Of a DNA stretch of 41,912 nucleotides, positions 24,520-35,848 are shown one piece after another. Each line of letters opens with the position of its first letter. Position 1 is the stretch's first letter. Under the pieces are notes generated by a model. It saw only the letters and a list, made by a program, of their open reading frames with translations. It was not told the origin of the DNA and made no database searches. Origin of the DNA: an uncultured Acetobacteraceae bacterium (GTDB lineage Bacteria; Pseudomonadota; Alphaproteobacteria; Acetobacterales; Acetobacteraceae); contig CALMVN010000273.1 in the NCBI GenBank assembly GCA_937873225.1, positions 26,295 through 68,206 of the forward strand. Direction: 5' to 3'. Position numbers and translations under genes: made by a program.

Positions 24520-26646
24520 TCAGAAGTTCAGCAGCAGCTGCGGGATGTCCACCGAGCCGAGGCCGGTGGCGAGGTCGTAGCCGACGCCGGCGTTGAAGGC
24601 GGTCGACTGCGTCGTGGTGCTGGTGGACGAGATGCCGATGCCCTTGGTGGACAGGCTGTTGGTGTAGCAGTTCGGGGTGCCGGCCTGGCAGGCCACCGAG
24701 TTGTCGCCCACCGCGACGTCGTGGAACACGCAGAGCGGGTTCGCCGGGAAGTTGGTGGTCTGGCACTGGGTCGCCAGCAGCTTGTTCTTGTACTGGACCT
24801 TGGCGATCTGGTACAGCGCCGGCGCCATGTTGCCGACCTTGCCGTACAGCTCCGCCACCAGGGCGGCGATGCCGGCGAAGTCGGGAGCCGCGAACGAGGT
24901 GCCGCCGAAGGCGGAGCCGAGGAAGTTGTTCGGGTTGGTGAAGTCGCACGGCACGCCGCCTTCGGCCGTGTTCGACATGCACTCGAGATAGAAGTGGTTC
25001 CACTGCCCGTTGGAGGCGAACAGGGAGATGTCCGGCAGGTCGCGCACGCCGTCCTTCGGCACGCCCGGCACGCCGGTCAGCTGCCACGAGGGCTTGGCGA
25101 ACAGCAGGCTCTGCCCGCCGCTGCCGCCGACCACGTTCTGGTAGGTGGCCGCGGTCTGCGGGTTGTTGCAGTTCTGCAGCGGGCCCGCGGCGCCGGCGCC
25201 GGCCCAGTTCACGTAGGAGCCGCAGCTGTTGTCCCAGGGGATCTCCGGCACGTAGCTCTTGGCCGAGCCGCCGGTGGAACTGTTGGTGCTGCTCCAGAAG
25301 GTGCTGTTCAGCCCCACCACGGTGTCGCCGAAATCGGTGCCGCCGACCGCGGTGTCGTAGATGTTGGAGGCCAGCCCGTTGACGTTGATGCCGCTGGTGG
25401 CGAGCGTGGCGCCGGTGTCGGCGATGTCGGCCGCGCCGTCGCCGGTGGACACGAAGATGGAGATGCCCTCGGCCGCTCCCTCCTCGACCAGGTTGGACCA
25501 TTCGGTGAGGAACACGACGCCGTTCTCGAACTCGGCGCCGCCATAGGACACCGAGATCGCCGAGGCCGTGGTGCCGCCCTCGACCAGGTTCTGCAGCGCG
25601 GTCATCACGCCGAACCCGGTCTCGCTGGAGGAGCAGGCCGCCTCGATCACCGTCGCGTCCGGCGCCACCGCGCCCGACCACTCGGCGTCGAGCGCCGCCT
25701 CGCCCTCGTCGGCGGTGAAGCCCGGATCGACGCAGCCGCCCGGATGGGTGATGCTCAGCGTGCCGGCGTATCCCGACAGCCCGAACTGCGAGCGGAAGTT
25801 CTGCACGTCGGCCGGGTTGATGTCGGTCTGCTCGGCGACCGCCAGCGTCACGCCCTTGCCGGTCACCTTGCCGACCACGCTGGAGCCGCTGAACAGCCCG
25901 TTCTCGTCGTAGATGGTGTGGAAGTCGCTGGGCGTCACCGCGTAGAAGGTCGTGCCCTGCACGGCCATGGTGTAGCTGGAGCCGACCTTGTGCACCTGGG
26001 CGCCCGCGAGCGCTGCCGCGGACGGCTTGCGGCTGGCCACCAGCATCGGGCGCGGGAAGAAGTTGCCGAGCACGGCACCCTCCACCACCGGGCTGAGCGC
26101 GGACGGGAAGGACTGCTCGCCCGACGCCGCGAAGTGCCGCTGCCCGGACCGGGTGTAGCCGTGCAGCACGGTGTGGAAGGCGGCGCCGACGCTCGCCGCG
26201 GTACCGGAGAAGTCGATCGACATGCCGGTGGGCGACACCTTGTTCACCACCAGCCCGCGCGACTGCAGCCACGCCACCGTGGTGGCGATGTCGGCGGCGT
26301 CGGGCCCGTACTGGTCACGCAGCTCGGCCGGGGTGAGCCAGCGGTGGTACTCCGCCGAGCCCTTGGTGGTCTGCGCCAGCACCAGCGCGTCCAGCGCCGC
26401 CTGCTTGTCGGCAGGCCGCTTCAGCGCCAGCTGCAGGTGCTCCAGCGCGTGCCCGGACGCGAGCGGGCCCGTGTCGGTGGCGGATGCGAGGGCGGACGGC
26501 ATCGAGTGCGACAGGGTGGCCAACGACGTTTCGGAAACCGAAGCGCCGATCAGGGCGCTGCCGGTTGCGGCCTGCGCGCCTGCCGCGGCGAGACAGGCGA
26601 GCGCACAACCGAGCCCGGCCCGGTGCACGAAGTTTCTGGATGACAA
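24520..26646 (-). CDS. Secreted S53 family peptidase (sedolisin/kumamolisin-like)
   Basis: Acid-active serine-carboxyl peptidase made as a pre-pro-protein, 708 aa. A signal peptide (GLGCALACLAAAGAQAATG) is followed by a pro-domain of roughly 170 residues (HRWLTPAELRDQYGPDAADI). The catalytic domain has Glu and Asp four apart in GEAALDAEW and the Ser in GGTSFAAPDFAG. The C-terminal Ca-site region is GYDLATGLGSVDIP. The TTG at 26646 is chosen because GGGAGG lies eight bases upstream and the signal begins there directly. The track's extended 801-aa version adds an implausible leader. S53 enzymes work at low pH, consistent with an acid-tolerant organism. Confidence 0.92.
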   Translation of the reverse strand: MSSRNFVHRAGLGCALACLAAAGAQAATGSALIGASVSETSLATLSHSMPSALASATDTGPLASGHALEHLQLALKRPADKQAALDALVLAQTTKGSAEYHRWLTPAELRDQYGPDAADIATTVAWLQSRGLVVNKVSPTGMSIDFSGTAASVGAAFHTVLHGYTRSGQRHFAASGEQSFPSALSPVVEGAVLGNFFPRPMLVASRKPSAAALAGAQVHKVGSSYTMAVQGTTFYAVTPSDFHTIYDENGLFSGSSVVGKVTGKGVTLAVAEQTDINPADVQNFRSQFGLSGYAGTLSITHPGGCVDPGFTADEGEAALDAEWSGAVAPDATVIEAACSSSETGFGVMTALQNLVEGGTTASAISVSYGGAEFENGVVFLTEWSNLVEEGAAEGISIFVSTGDGAADIADTGATLATSGINVNGLASNIYDTAVGGTDFGDTVVGLNSTFWSSTNSSTGGSAKSYVPEIPWDNSCGSYVNWAGAGAAGPLQNCNNPQTAATYQNVVGGSGGQSLLFAKPSWQLTGVPGVPKDGVRDLPDISLFASNGQWNHFYLECMSNTAEGGVPCDFTNPNNFLGSAFGGTSFAAPDFAGIAALVAELYGKVGNMAPALYQIAKVQYKNKLLATQCQTTNFPANPLCVFHDVAVGDNSVACQAGTPNCYTNSLSTKGIGISSTSTTTQSTAFNAGVGYDLATGLGSVDIPQLLLNF

Positions 26647-27026
26647 GTAGGGATCCTCCCAGGTTGCGCGGCCAGACTGCCCAGGTTCTGGGCAGAAGCT
26701 GAGACAGCTCTCGGGAACACGAACGATGCTCAACTTCTGGACAGACATTAACGGTATGCAACGGTCCGGCAAGGCTTTGTTTATGGGATTTGACGGACAA
26801 TTCGCTCCGGAACGGCTCGATCCGGATCTGCCGGCCTGATCGGGACCGGACACCACGATCGGCCGGCGCAGCCGGAAGCAACCGGCCTCACGACTCGCCG
26901 CCTCGGGAAGTCCCCGGAGGCCCATGCGGAGGTGGAACGGAACGGCCGGACCGCGACCGGTTCACGTCCTCGCGCCGGCCGCGCTCCGGCTCGTCGTCCG
27001 GGCAGGCATCCTCGCCGACCAGGTGG
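26647..27026. other. 380-bp intergenic region with S53 leader
   Basis: No convincing gene. It holds the 5' leader of the S53 peptidase gene, including the palindrome at 26677-26695 and a moderately AT-rich patch around 26740-26810 where a minus-strand promoter is likely. I could not assign firm -35/-10 boxes. The half nearer thyX is GC-rich and featureless to my reading. Confidence 0.5.
26677..26695. promoter_or_regulatory. Perfect palindrome in the S53 peptidase leader
   Basis: CTGCCCAG-GTT-CTGGGCAG has exact 8-base arms and a 3-base centre, 31 bases upstream of the TTG start. It could be an operator or an mRNA hairpin near the ribosome-binding site. Confidence 0.45.
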
Positions 27027-28028
27027 CTACGCCAGGTCCGGTGATGCTGCGGCCTGGATCCGGCCAGCCAGTTCCGGCACCGTCTCGACCAGCTCGCGCA
27101 GCTCGCGGCCGCCCAGCCCGAAGGCGGCGGGATCCAGCGGCTCCCGCCCGGCCAGCGCCGCACGCAGCAGCGCGGGCGCCGGACCCGACAGGGTGGTGGC
27201 GTTCATCACGTAGTCGGCGAACGCGTCGTGCACCGCCGGCACCCAGGCCTGCACCACGCCCAGGATCGCGTCGGCGAAGGCGCGTATCTCCGCCTGGGCA
27301 TGCGGGTCGGCGCGCAGGCTGAGGAAGCGCAGCAGGTTCCACAGGTCCACCTTCCAGTAGAACTGGGTGTAGATGCCCACCGGCAGGTTGATCCGGGCCA
27401 GCTCCCGGGCGACGCCGGCGCGCCCGGGATCGTGTGCCTCGCCCTCCGCCTCGTTCAGCATCCAAAGGTAGTTGTCGTAGCAGCGCGCCGCGTCGTCGCG
27501 CAGCATCTCGACCACGCGCGCCGCCTGCTCCGGCGCCATCGCCGCCCCCCGTCCCTGCCGGTTCGACGCCGACTGCGCCGCCACCGACTCGGGCGGGGGG
27601 ACGTAGAACTCGCGCTCCAGCACCGAGTAGCGGGCGGAGTACTCGTTGATGGAGGCGGTGCGGTGGCGGAACCACTGCCGGGTGACGAAGATCGGCGCGC
27701 GCACGTGCAGCTTGATCTCGGCCAGCTCGAACGGCGTGGTGTGGCGGTGGCGCATCAGGTAGCGGATCAGGCCGCGGTCGCTCTGCACCGCCCGCGTGCC
27801 GCGGCCGTAGGACACGCGGGCGCCCTGCACCACCGCGTTGTCGTCGCCCATGTAGTCGACGACGCGCACGAAGCCCTTGTCCAGCACCGGGATCGCCTGG
27901 AACAGCAGCGCTTCCAGCCCAGGCGCGGTGGCGCGACGGGTGGAGGCGGAGGCGGCCCGCGCGTCGGCGATCTCGGCCTGTTGCGCGTCGGTCAGGAGGG
28001 AAGCCGGAACGGGGGACGGGTTCTGCAT
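27027..28028 (-). CDS. thyX: ThyX, FAD-dependent thymidylate synthase
   Basis: Converts dUMP to dTMP with methylene-tetrahydrofolate, FAD and NADPH, 333 aa. The ThyX signature RHRTASINEYSARYS is present, along with RHRHTTPFELAEIKLHVRAPIFVTRQW (read in parts), which contributes FAD and dUMP binding. The ATG at 28028 is chosen for its GAGGAAG four bases upstream; the track's 399-aa start would run through the ssrA promoter and acceptor piece. It is transcribed divergently from ssrA. Confidence 0.95.
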   Translation of the reverse strand: MQNPSPVPASLLTDAQQAEIADARAASASTRRATAPGLEALLFQAIPVLDKGFVRVVDYMGDDNAVVQGARVSYGRGTRAVQSDRGLIRYLMRHRHTTPFELAEIKLHVRAPIFVTRQWFRHRTASINEYSARYSVLEREFYVPPPESVAAQSASNRQGRGAAMAPEQAARVVEMLRDDAARCYDNYLWMLNEAEGEAHDPGRAGVARELARINLPVGIYTQFYWKVDLWNLLRFLSLRADPHAQAEIRAFADAILGVVQAWVPAVHDAFADYVMNATTLSGPAPALLRAALAGREPLDPAAFGLGGRELRELVETVPELAGRIQAAASPDLA

Positions 28029-28104
28029 CGGCTTCCTCGGGCGCGGGAATGGCCGGTCCGGGTTAGCATTCCGGGCGGACCGCTTCGAGCCCCGTTCCGA
28101 CATC

Positions 28105-28133
28105 TGGACGCCGGGCCCGGATCGTCCTATATC
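28105..28133 (+). promoter_or_regulatory. Candidate sigma-70 promoter of ssrA
   Basis: TGGACG (28105-28110) and TATATC (28128-28133) are exactly 17 bases apart and lie 7 bases before the predicted start of the tmRNA acceptor piece. They lie between divergent thyX and ssrA and point toward ssrA. Confidence 0.55.
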
Positions 28134-28139
28134 TGACGG

Positions 28140-28425
28140 CGCAAGAGGGAAACCTCGGCTACGGCGATAAACGGTACGTGGAATAAACGTTGTGGACCCG
28201 GGGGCAGTGCCCGGCGTCTCCACCATCCCGGCGACGGGACATGCGGGGACGAAACAGGCTCGACACGCGTGGTAAAGACCTACCTTTTGCTCGGCATGAT
28301 ACCGCCGTTATCGGGTCATATCACAAGTGCCAATGACAATCATGAGGCGCTCGCTGTCGCTGCATAAGTGACAAGCGCGGTTCGGGGGGGCACCGGGCAA
28401 CAGAAGCCCCCCCACTCGCTAGTTG
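28140..28425 (+). ncRNA. ssrA: tmRNA, circularly permuted two-piece form
   Basis: Alphaproteobacterial-type tmRNA gene with the acceptor piece first. The acceptor ends CGTCTCC-ACCA at 28225 and is preceded by a T-arm (CCGGG, loop GGCAGTG, CCCGG; 28198-28214). A 19-base spacer (28226-28244), foldable as TCCCG-GCGA-CGGGA, is presumably cut out. The coding piece begins GGGGACG at 28245, which pairs with CGTCTCC to form the acceptor stem (one G-U). The tag reading frame (28329-28367) encodes ANDNHEALAVAA then TAA, so the tag including the charged Ala is AANDNHEALAVAA. A hairpin surrounds the tag stop (GTCGCT/AGTGAC), and an 8-bp GC stem follows (28384-28413). Outer limits are approximate. Confidence 0.93.
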
Positions 28426-28545
28426 GTGCCCATGTGGGCGCTCGCGTGTTGGCGACTTGCACCGCACCATCGATTGTCGCATGGCTGCGCCGTATCGAGG
28501 CCCGCACCCGGTTCCCGGGCACGCGTCGCAAACGAGGAGCCCAGC

Positions 28546-29097
28546 ATGGCCGAGGACGATCGCGGCGGCGCCGGCGAGGATGGCGGCATGGCGGACAGCC
28601 TGCTGCCCTACGAAGGCTGGATCGAGCAGGCCTACCGGGAGGTGATGGTCCGGGCACTGGAGCATGCCGCCGCCGAGGGCCTGCCCGGCGGCCATCACTT
28701 CTACATCACCTTCCGCACCGACGACCCGCTGACGGTGATCCCCAAGCGCATGCTGGCGCAGTACCCGACCGAGATGACCATCGTGCTGCAGCACCAGTTC
28801 TGGGACCTCAAGGTCGACGAGGACGCCCAGCTGATGACGGTGGGGCTGTCGTTCGGCTCGGTGCCCACCTCGCTCGCGGTGCCGCTGCGCGCCATCACCG
28901 GCTTCGCCGACCCGCACGTGCGCCTGGCGCTTCGCTTCACCCCGGTTCCGGTCGAGGCGGCCGAGCCGGCGCCGGAGCCGGCGACGCAGCTCGCGGTGGT
29001 GCCGGAGCCTGAACAGCAGGAGGGTCCGGCGCCGGACCCGACGCCGCAGGTCGTGAGCCTCGACGCGTTCCGCAAGCGAAGCCCCAACCAGAGCTGA
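28546..29097 (+). CDS. sspB: SspB, ClpXP protease specificity-enhancing adaptor (alpha type)
   Basis: Adaptor that binds ssrA-tagged proteins and tethers them to ClpX, 183 aa. The conserved core is visible: [34 protein letters not shown] (split) and LTVGLSFG-type strands, with [12 protein letters not shown]. After an acidic Pro-rich linker the C-terminal tail [10 protein letters not shown] matches the ClpX-docking end of alpha-type SspB. The ATG at 28546 has GAGGAG upstream; the track's longer version is not supported. It lies about 120 bp downstream of ssrA on the same strand. Confidence 0.9.
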   Translation: MAEDDRGGAGEDGGMADSLLPYEGWIEQAYREVMVRALEHAAAEGLPGGHHFYITFRTDDPLTVIPKRMLAQYPTEMTIVLQHQFWDLKVDEDAQLMTVGLSFGSVPTSLAVPLRAITGFADPHVRLALRFTPVPVEAAEPAPEPATQLAVVPEPEQQEGPAPDPTPQVVSLDAFRKRSPNQS

Positions 29098-29126
29098 ACC
29101 TCGCCGCCCCGATCCGGATCGCCGCC

Positions 29127-30791
<1,665 letters not shown>

Positions 30792-30804
30792 GCAGGACGG
30801 TTCC

Positions 30805-31197
30805 ATGCGCTTCACCGTCGACCGGCTCGACCACCTGGTGATCACCTGCAGGGACGTGGAGAAGACCTCGTCCTGGTACCAGCGCGTGCTCGGCATGGAG
30901 CACGAGGAGTACGGCCGCAACCGCCGCTGCGCGCTCAAGTACGGCGGCCAGAAGATCAACCTGCGCCCCTACGGCGCCGAGGGCTGGACCACCGCCGCCG
31001 ACGCGCTGCCGGGCAGCCAGGACCTGTGCTTCGTCACCGCGGTCGAGAGCGACGACGTGGTCGAGCACCTCGGCCAGTGCGGCGTGGCCGTGACGGAGGG
31101 CCCGGTGACGCGGCTCGGCGCGCTGGGGCCGATCACCTCGGTGTACTGCCTGGACCCCGACGGCAACCTGATCGAGATCGCGTCCTACCAGGGTTGA
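30805..31197 (+). CDS. VOC-family protein (glyoxalase I-like)
   Basis: Single VOC-fold protein of 130 aa. The first metal ligand His lies in RLDHLVIT and the final Glu in GNLIEIASY; the DPDGNLIEI ending is typical. Substrate unknown: the family covers glyoxalase I, dioxygenases and antibiotic-resistance proteins. It begins 13 bp after the fumarase gene, so it is probably co-transcribed. Confidence 0.85.
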   Translation: MRFTVDRLDHLVITCRDVEKTSSWYQRVLGMEHEEYGRNRRCALKYGGQKINLRPYGAEGWTTAADALPGSQDLCFVTAVESDDVVEHLGQCGVAVTEGPVTRLGALGPITSVYCLDPDGNLIEIASYQG

Positions 31198-31209
31198 ACG
31201 CTTGATCCT

Positions 31210-31223
31210 CCCGCCGGGGCGGG
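31210..31223. terminator. Short GC hairpin between convergent genes
   Basis: CCCGCC-GG-GGCGGG lies between the VOC stop (31197) and the MCP stop (31225). A 6-bp stem with a tight loop and no T-tract; weak evidence of a bidirectional end. Confidence 0.35.
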
Positions 31224-31224
31224 G

Positions 31225-32907
31225 TCAGGCCGTCCTGATCGAGGCGATGAACCGGCCCACCTCCGCGGACAGGTTCTCCGCCTGACGCGACAGGTCGCCG
31301 GCGGCGCCCAGCACCTCGGTCGCGGCGGTGCCGGTGTCGTTGGCCGCCCGGCTGACGCCCGAGATGTTGCTGCTCACGACCCGCGTGCTGGCGGCGGTCT
31401 GCTGCACGTTGCGGGCGATCTCGGCCGTGGCAGCCCCCTGCTGCTCCACCGCGGCGGCGATCGCGCTGGTGATGGCACCGACCTCCTCGATCAGCCCGCC
31501 GATCTCGCGGATCGCCTCCACCGCGCCGCTGCTCGCCTGCTGCACCTGGGCGATCTGGGCGGCGATCTCGTCGGTGGCGCGCGCGGTCTGCTGCGCCAGG
31601 CTCTTCACCTCCGACGCCACCACCGCGAAGCCCTTGCCGGCATCCCCCGCGCGTGCCGCCTCTATGGTCGCGTTCAGCGCCAGCAGGTTGGTCTGGCTGG
31701 CGATGCTGGTGATCAGCTCCACCACCTTGCCGATCCGCGCGGCACTTTCCGACAGCGCCCGCACCGTGTCGTCGGTGCGCCGCACGCTGCCGACCGCCTC
31801 CCTGGTGAGGCCGGTCGAGGAGATCACCTGGCGGTTGATCTCGTTGATGGAGGCGGCCAGCTCGCCCGAGGCGGCGGCAACCGTCTGCACGCCGCTGCCG
31901 GATTCTTCCGCGGCCCGTGCCACGGCGACCACCTGGGCTTCGGTGTGCGCGGCGTTCCCGGTCATGGAGGAGGCGGTGGCCTCCATCTCGGTCGAGGCGG
32001 CGGCGAGCACAGACACCGTGCGGCCGATCTGCTGCTCGAAGGCGCCGACGAGGCTCTCGATCCGCGCGTTGCGCCGTTCGCGCGCAAGGCGCTCGGCATC
32101 CTTCTCCGCTGCAAGCCGGTCGGCCTTCTCCATGTCGTCCTTGAACACCTGCAGCGCCGACGCCATCCCGCCGATCTCGTCGCCGCGCCCGGCATGGGGA
32201 ATGGCCGTCGCCATGTCGTGGCCGGCGAGGCGGCGCATCGCCGCCGTCATCGCCACCAGCGGGACCGCGACGCCGCGCACCAGGCTCCAGCCGGCCAGGG
32301 CGCAGAGCAGTGCCGCCAGGCCGATGGCGACCAGGATCCAGCAGCGTGCGGAGGCATGGACCTTGCTCCCGTGCCTCGACGCCGACGCGGCGGCGGCGGC
32401 GTTCTGCGCCATCTCGGCGTGAAGCGCGCCCTGGAACAGCATGAAGCCGTGCTGCATGTCGCCGCGATACAGGCCGACGGCGCCGTCCACGTCGCTCGCG
32501 TGCAGGGCGCTGAAGTACTTCCCGTCCTGTTCCGCATAGCCGGTCCAGGCGCGACGCATCCCCGCCACCCGCACGCGTTCCCCGTCCTGCCGGACCAGCC
32601 GGTCATAGGCGGCGAACGCCTTGTCCGCCGCCTCGCCGGCACGCGCCAGCGCCGCCTCGTCGCCGTGCCGCGCGTCCGGATCGGGTGCCAGCGCGGCGTC
32701 GGCTTCCAGCTGCCGGTAGCGCATGGTCTGGTAGGCGATGTCGTCCAGGCCATGCGTCCTCGGCAGGGTGATGCTGCGCATGGCGGCGGCGGTGTGGTCC
32801 ATCGCGCCGAGCCGCTGCAGGGCGAACAGGCCGAGCCCGATGGTGCAGACCAGCACGGCCGCGAAGCCGCCGACGATCTTGGTGCGTATGGCAAGGTTTG
32901 AAAGCAC
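31225..32907 (-). CDS. Methyl-accepting chemotaxis protein
   Basis: Membrane chemoreceptor of 560 aa. TM1 (about residues 10-30) is followed by a mostly helical sensor region of about 160 residues, probably a four-helix bundle, then TM2 (around 190-208), a HAMP domain and the cytoplasmic signalling coiled coil. The CheA/CheW-binding hairpin tip is clear ([20 protein letters not shown] followed by [12 protein letters not shown]). No C-terminal NWETF-type tether is present. Starts with GTG at 32907 with GGAGA six bases upstream. The ligand is unknown, and no other chemotaxis gene is in the window. Confidence 0.93.
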   Translation of the reverse strand: MLSNLAIRTKIVGGFAAVLVCTIGLGLFALQRLGAMDHTAAAMRSITLPRTHGLDDIAYQTMRYRQLEADAALAPDPDARHGDEAALARAGEAADKAFAAYDRLVRQDGERVRVAGMRRAWTGYAEQDGKYFSALHASDVDGAVGLYRGDMQHGFMLFQGALHAEMAQNAAAAASASRHGSKVHASARCWILVAIGLAALLCALAGWSLVRGVAVPLVAMTAAMRRLAGHDMATAIPHAGRGDEIGGMASALQVFKDDMEKADRLAAEKDAERLARERRNARIESLVGAFEQQIGRTVSVLAAASTEMEATASSMTGNAAHTEAQVVAVARAAEESGSGVQTVAAASGELAASINEINRQVISSTGLTREAVGSVRRTDDTVRALSESAARIGKVVELITSIASQTNLLALNATIEAARAGDAGKGFAVVASEVKSLAQQTARATDEIAAQIAQVQQASSGAVEAIREIGGLIEEVGAITSAIAAAVEQQGAATAEIARNVQQTAASTRVVSSNISGVSRAANDTGTAATEVLGAAGDLSRQAENLSAEVGRFIASIRTA

Positions 32908-32995
32908 GACGGTCTCCGGCGCTACGGACCGGAACAGTGAAGGCCGCGACCGGTAAAGAAAGGCTTTATCCGTCGGCAGGCGGCGGACGACCCCT

Positions 32996-34816
<1,821 letters not shown>

Positions 34817-34966
34817 GAACGGGCTCGCGACGGGTCGAGCCCCATCGTCGGGCCTCGCGGCACCGAGACTAGGGCCAAGGCGACGTGTTCCGCCAACCCG
34901 GCATTGCCGCGGCCTGCCGGGCACGTCCCGCACCGGCGGATGACGCGCCGGACGCCGACCGGCATC

Positions 34967-35593
34967 ATGCGGGACATGAACGGGAACCGTACGGCCGCCA
35001 CCGAGATCCTGCTGCTCCGCCACGCGGAAAAGCCCGGCGAGGGCGGCGAGACCGTCGGGCTCGGACCCGACGGCCGGCCGGACGCGAAGTCGCTCACGGT
35101 CCGCGGCTGGCAGCGCGCCGGCGGGCTCGCGACGCTGCTGGCGCCGCGCGGTCCGCTGGCAGGGCCGGACGCGCCGGCGCCGCGCCTGCCGCGGCCGGAC
35201 CGGATCCACGCCTCGGCGTTCCGCAAGGGCGGCGGCCACAGCAGGCGGCCGGAACAGACGGTGCTGCCGCTGGCGGCGAAGCTGGGACAGGTCGTGGACC
35301 TCCGCTGGGCGCTGCACCAGGAGGACGCGTTCGGGGAAGCGCTGTCGGCACAGGCCGGGATCGTCCTGGTGTGCTGGCAGCACCAGGGGCTGCCGGCGCT
35401 GGCCCGCGCGGTGGCCGCTCCGCAGCGCCTGCCGGAGCTTCCCGACCGGTGGCGCTGGCCGAAGCGCTGCTTCGACGTGATCTGGTCGCTGCGACGGGAG
35501 CGGCCGGGCGAGGCCTGGCGCTTCGCCCAGCACTGCCAGGGGCTGCTGGCCGGCGACCGCGCCCAACCGTTCGACCTGCCGGACGGGGCCTGA
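34967..35593 (+). CDS. Histidine phosphatase (phosphoglycerate mutase-like) family protein
   Basis: The catalytic RHG-type motif is LLRHAEKP near residue 20. A distal His appears in CWQHQGLPAL. The rest is compact, 208 aa, and divergent from classical phosphoglycerate mutases. No signal peptide is seen. Two closely spaced ATGs (34967 and 34976) are possible starts. It is transcribed divergently from the GH15 gene. The substrate is unknown. Confidence 0.8.
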   Translation: MRDMNGNRTAATEILLLRHAEKPGEGGETVGLGPDGRPDAKSLTVRGWQRAGGLATLLAPRGPLAGPDAPAPRLPRPDRIHASAFRKGGGHSRRPEQTVLPLAAKLGQVVDLRWALHQEDAFGEALSAQAGIVLVCWQHQGLPALARAVAAPQRLPELPDRWRWPKRCFDVIWSLRRERPGEAWRFAQHCQGLLAGDRAQPFDLPDGA

Positions 35594-35599
35594 CCCGCC

Positions 35600-35637
35600 A
35601 GTGTCCTGCCCCTGAAGTTCGCACGCGACTTCCAGGG
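35600..35637. repeat. AGTGTCC-type end sequence with hairpin
   Basis: AGTGTCCTG followed by CCTGAAGTTCG and a stem (CCCTGAAGT/ACTTCCAGGG, one bulge). It shares AGTGTCC-[C/T]-G and CTGAAGTTCG at the same order and spacing with the left end of the element at 19688. No partner GGACACT lies nearby, so it may be a solo end or fragment. Confidence 0.5.
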
Positions 35638-35764
35638 ATGATCCCGGCGGCGTCGGGGTTTGACCGGCAGGCGAGCAAGCCGCAGGGCTCCGCCCATCGA
35701 TCTGCGTCGCAGCTCGGTCCGCTGGGGCCGGAAGCCCCATCAGTGTTGTTTGCGGGTTCCCAAC

Positions 35765-35800
35765 GGGCCCCTGCCTTTTGGGGGGCCCTGGGCAGGGCCC
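35765..35800. terminator. Strong GC hairpin between convergent genes
   Basis: GGGCCCCTGCC (35765-35775) can pair with GGCAGGGCCC (35791-35800) with one bulged C, around a loop with TTTT and a G-run. An alternative fold uses GGGCCCTG-GG-CAGGGCCC inside the same segment. Probable transcription end for the histidine phosphatase and/or MATE genes. Confidence 0.5.
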
Positions 35801-35848
35801 GGGCCTATGCAGGTCGACCCTCCCGCCGTTGGGGTATCCTTGAAAGGC

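Larger units (their letters stand above)
35594..35848. other. 255-bp non-coding interval rich in inverted repeats
   Basis: Lies between the stop codons of the histidine phosphatase (+) and the first MATE gene (-). Contains an AGTGTCC-type end at its start, a small hairpin GGGGC-CGGAA-GCCCC at 35724-35738 and a strong G/C inverted repeat at 35765-35800. No open frame looks like a gene. Confidence 0.6.

Noticed and set aside
24721-26643. 640-aa plus-strand ORF
   Set aside because: Antisense shadow of the S53 peptidase gene, whose signal, pro-domain and catalytic residues are clear.
28414-28545. Possible tRNA in the ssrA-sspB gap
   Set aside because: A CCCGG-TTC-CCGGG stem is present, but no cloverleaf, anticodon arm or T-loop consensus can be assembled.
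28321-28917. 198-aa minus-strand ORF over ssrA and sspB
   Set aside because: It runs antisense through the tmRNA coding piece; the RNA features on the plus strand explain the sequence.
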